Shown here: positions 59,859 through 64,000 of the stretch, in pieces
Numbering within the stretch: the first letter of the stretch is position 1
How the letters are laid out: each line of letters opens with the position of its first letter
Source of the DNA: Cucumis sativus
Taxonomy: Eukaryota; Streptophyta; Magnoliopsida; Cucurbitales; Cucurbitaceae
DNA: 64,000 nt
Direction of reading: 5' to 3'
Assembly (NCBI RefSeq): GCF_000004075.3
Contig: NC_026661.2
Span: forward strand, 7,896,058-7,960,057
The notes under the pieces: generated by a model
Seen by the model: the letters and a program-made list of their open reading frames with translations, nothing else
What the model was told of the DNA's origin: nothing
Database searches by the model: none
Translations under genes and position numbers: made by a program

Positions 59859-62800
59859 ATCAACGTTGTAACATTTATTTTTATTTTTTTCTTTTCTTTA
59901 AGTCGAGCATAAATCATTTGACGTACAAATATAACAAAGGTGAGATTTGTATTTATAATCGGTAGAACTTCGTATTTGTGTGTGTTTGAGTTCAAGTGTA
60001 TTAAAATCTTATATAGTTTTAGAAAAAGAAAAAGATAGCTAGCATAACTCTTTCCATAGTACTTGTTATGTCCTTTAAACTTGTCTTCTAAAAGTCCTGT
60101 GTAGTAAGCCTAGGACTTCTATGGGTTCTCGGAGGTACTTTAAGGACCTCCTCGCTACTCTAAATAGGTCCTTAATAGTACTACTAGGTCATCTTTGCAA
60201 AGGTTCTCCATGAGCTACCTTGAGTTTCATATGTTTTTAACGGTACTACTAGCTCATTGATCGTATTAAGATATTCGTGGGTTTTCCTATGTTATTTGCG
60301 TTGCATAATGGGTCATTCATTTATTCATGAATCCTTAAAGCTTGGCATAACCCATTACGACAAGCCTCCTAGACCATAGGTGATTATTGGTTAGTCATGG
60401 AGTTAATTAACCTTGGTCTACCATCTCGAGCTTCCTACTTTTGTCTTCAAAACTTCTATCTCTTTAAATTTTTAGGTTTCGTCCCCTTTGTAATAATTTT
60501 GTTCGATTCATAATCTAGGATTATAATAGGTACACATATATTAAGTTGTATATTATATATTATCATAATTAATCAAATATATAGGATATAACTAATGCAC
60601 CATTCAATAATGGTACAACTAATTTGTTGTTAATATTTATATCTCTTGTATATAATAATGACACACCTAATTATTTTTCCTTCATTTAAAACTAGAATAC
60701 ACACAATATTCTAAAAGAAACCTTCAGAATGCAATCAACAAGATTCAGTTAGTCAATCAATACAGCTGCTGCCTGGGCACCTCAAAATAGATGTATTAAT
60801 TACTTAATTGATCATATATTTAAAATACTATTCATCCCAACTAATTCTTTTTGTGGGCAATTGTTTTAAATCTTATTTAGGAAAAATATGTATAAAAAAA
60901 ATTTGTGTTTTTAGTAATTTTATTCTAAATAGTTTGTGAGATTTTTCTGTATTATAAAAATTCTTAAATTTACACTCTCAATAAAATTAATTTTTCTATG
61001 AAAAAAATACTTTTTTATTGTTAAAATTGTTTAAATAAAAAAAAAACATAAGTGATGCTTTGTAAAAAGGTAAGACTCATGATATAATTTATCTATTAGA
61101 TATTTAAAAATATAGAAGTTAAATAAAATGAAATTTATAATATTGAGACGAAAATATCAAGGCTATAGGCAATATTTTAATCTATAGGTTCCAAATAGTA
61201 TTAGTGATATAATTATTATCTACTGTGCAATTTACATGATCTTATAAATATTTAATTTATTACCCTTGAAAAAATTGTTCCCAAAGCTATTGTTTCAACT
61301 TTCAAGTAGCAGAAATAGAATGGCACTCACTAGTCTTCACAAATGGCTATTTATTTGTTTGTTTGTTTTAGGTTAGTTTATTACAACTTTCATTATATAT
61401 TTTTTCTTTGAAAGAAAATGATTAATTATTTGATATATTTTTCGAATATAGATTTTAAATAATCAAATATAACGTTGACATTGTCAAATGCCGAACTACA
61501 CTCTTTTTCTTAATAGAAAAAAAAAAAAAAACTAAAATGCATTCAAAGGTTGAATATAAGAGCAATGCCAATTTTTTATTTTTTGTGAGTGTCATTATTT
61601 TATTTTGCATGTTTACCAAACAACGATTTTTTAAATTAAAATTAACGTTGGAATAGTTTGAGATGAAGCATGATGCAATTATTTTATTAATACATGTTTC
61701 AACTAAATTATATAAAATAGTTGTTAGGTTAAAATTTAATTAAATAAATTTTTAAAAAAATTTAATTCAAGTATTTTGAACATTATTTTCTTAGTTGGGA
61801 TATTTAAAAAGTTTCAATTGCCTATAAATTATTGACTAATGATTCAAATAGAAACAAATAAAGTTAGTCCATCCTAAATAACTCATCTAATAAAAAAATT
61901 GTATTGTTTATCTTTGCTTTTGTTATCAATCCTCTTTTTCTTCCTTTGTCTTCTTCTTTTTATTTAGTTGTTTATTTATTTATTGTGCAAAGGATTGTTA
62001 ATTAAACTTTTATTCTTACTATAATTATAATTGTCTCATTGAAATCTATTTTGTAATTACTTTGTAACATTGTTGATTTCACATTTCAATTATATTATTT
62101 TAAATTGAGAGAAGTAGAAAAATATATACAACTTTTATTTCATTAAAAAAAATCCAAAATTCAATCTGTTTGTTGTTTAATTGCTAAAAAAACAATTTAA
62201 TATAAATTTTCATTCAAATTCAATTAATAATGAAACAAAGTAGCTCAAGTCTCGTGTATCCTATTAAATTTGAAAGGTAACTTTGATTTCTTTTAGTGTA
62301 CTATCCTTGATAACACTTCAATAGGTTTACTATTTGGGTTTCACAAAACATCTCTAATACCAAATTTGATAATACAATTTTCATCTCAAATCCCTTTAAC
62401 AACAACCAGAATAATTTATGTATCTATCTCGTTAAAATAGTAAGGTTCTTTGTGCAAGTTATTTGGAGTTTTTTTTAATTTTATAATAGCATACATTATT
62501 GTTAAAACTTCCCAATAATATAATAATGTAGGAGATGTTTATAATATGGTTGGTCTATAAAAAGATAGAATAAAGAAGGTGTTTTGTTATATATATGATG
62601 GTGGTTTGTCATGATACGAGGAACAAAATTAAGAAAAATGTGAACTCATTTTTCACGCTGGTGCTTAAAAATGAAGTCCAATTAGAGTGGGCCTTTGTCG
62701 TGATTCACGAGGATTTTTCTTCACCATCTATTGCTTGTGATCGATCACTTTTGCACGTCCAAGAGTGGTTGGCTTAACCTCTTTCAGCACGGACTGACTC

Positions 62801-64000
62801 AAATATCATCTGAACCCTTTGACCGAATCATTTTGATATGTCAATGAACCAAAAGCGATTGCATGGAAAAGTATTTTAGAGTTAGTAATTTAGTATATAA
62901 CTATATTCATATATAGAATTGTAAGTTTAGAAAAATCTATTAATGATATATTGTATTCCTAATATTGGAATGGTCCATTAAAATTAGTTTTTCGATCAAA
63001 TTATCATTGAATCAACTATAATCGATTTAGTAAATGTTCAAATCAACCCAAATTGTAAATGAGTATAAATTAGATTTTGAGCGGTCAATTAATTGATTTG
63101 GTTGGTTTTATTCTTTATTTTTTATAAATGCTAGTTTGATTTTTTCCCAAACCAATATTGACTAACCTCTCATTTTTATCTAATTGATTGCCTTCGATTT
63201 GTTCCATTTAGGTCAATCTACCTTAATTTTTTTTTTTTTATCTACCATACTCACATATGTAGTTGATGGTTTCCTATATAACCAATATACTCGTATTAAC
63301 GATATGACTGTATAGATATTGGATTTAAAATTTGTTACATTTACAAAAATTATTGTTATGTTGTGAGATCAAACATGGTTTATGAAGACCTAAGTTTTTT
63401 TCTTTATTTTTTGTTACTTGCTTGTATACTTTTTAGTGTACGACTTTGTGACCCACAAGACAAAAGATTGTGGATGATTTGGCCTATAGATGTATAGTTT
63501 ACACCCTTTAGCTTCATTTTTCTTGGAGATAATATAAATTCATTAAATTCAACAATATGCAAGTTAAAATTTTAAAACGTGTTCAATTTAGACAATATGC
63601 ACCTAAGAACCAAAAAATCTCGGATTCAAATTCTTCCTCTCCAATTTATACTAAAAATGTGTAATTTAGTCTTTGTTGCGGATGAAATAACATGTTTGTG
63701 GTGTGGGTTAGCAAAAATAATGCCAACTTTTATTTGGGTGGTTTGAGTATTCCCTAATCAATTCTTCGGCTTTTCATTAGTGAATATTTCTTTTGACTAT
63801 ATATTATGTGAAAAATTGCTACAATCACACAAAATAATTCTCTTTCTTTAACTTAATTACAATAGTACTCCCGCAAAACTTTTAACTCTATACTTACCTA
63901 TTCTTCTACTTTCCACCTCTAACGTACAAAAAAAAATTAATTAGAGTTATTGACACACAAAACTTAGAATGTTTCTAACTATCACAACTCAAAACAAGAG
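59859..64000. other. AT-rich intergenic region, no gene seen
   Basis: Mostly >70% AT. A GC-balanced block lies at 60050-60470, with related lines such as aatagtactactaggtcat and aacggtactactagctcat; it may be a transposon fragment. An open frame at 62595-62777 has no recognisable family. Long A and T runs are common. Confidence 0.6.

Noticed and set aside
62595..62777. 60-residue plus-strand open frame near the right end
   Set aside because: No recognised family and no neighbouring exons. Length is within chance expectation.

Overview
The window reads as nuclear DNA of a flowering plant. It has short exons split by AT-rich GT-AG introns, plant-type proteins (a transit-peptide M18 aminopeptidase and mevalonate diphosphate decarboxylase), and abundant decayed Ty3/gypsy and Ty1/copia LTR retrotransposons. 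The retrotransposon proteins and LTR style resemble what I know from Cucurbitaceae; that assignment is inference. No prokaryotic features, CRISPR arrays or rRNA genes are seen.

Layout. 0-14.2 kb is a nest of dead LTR retrotransposons. It holds an RT/RNase H fragment, a full-length but heavily mutated Ty3/gypsy (Tekay-like) element with ~2 kb LTRs, a minus-strand Ty1/copia pol relic with LTR pieces, and a minus-strand gypsy LTR fragment. 14.85-19.21 kb holds eleven exons of a plus-strand PELP1/Rix1-like ribosome-biogenesis gene; its 5' exons are not visible and one exon has a frameshift. 21.1-43.0 kb is a local cluster of R3H-SUZ domain gene copies. Copy A (21.1-23.3 kb) is truncated, copy B (34.3-37.9 kb) is nearly full length but frameshifted, and relic C (41.0-43.0 kb) has a doubled first exon. 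Copy A ends at an array of nine near-identical ~395-bp tandem units (23.36-26.91 kb) with decayed units beyond it. 46.5-53.3 kb is a complete ten-exon minus-strand aspartyl aminopeptidase gene. 54.7-59.6 kb is a complete ten-exon minus-strand mevalonate diphosphate decarboxylase gene of the cytosolic/peroxisomal isoprenoid pathway. The rest is AT-rich intergenic DNA with small repeats.

Two points affect any use of this annotation. First, conserved exons in otherwise intact genes carry small indels, mostly one base short in a homopolymer: three in the decarboxylase plus a 2-bp insertion, one in the aminopeptidase, and several in R3H copy B. This suggests either recent decay or, more simply, residual assembly indel errors. 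Second, the less ordinary signals are the homogenised 395-bp array in a gene relic, a perfect 19-bp hairpin at the 3' end of R3H copy B, a 33-bp insertion in the gypsy integrase that looks like the 3' end of plastid trnK, and a partial exon duplication inside an aminopeptidase intron. I found no clear multi-gene system that is new to biology.
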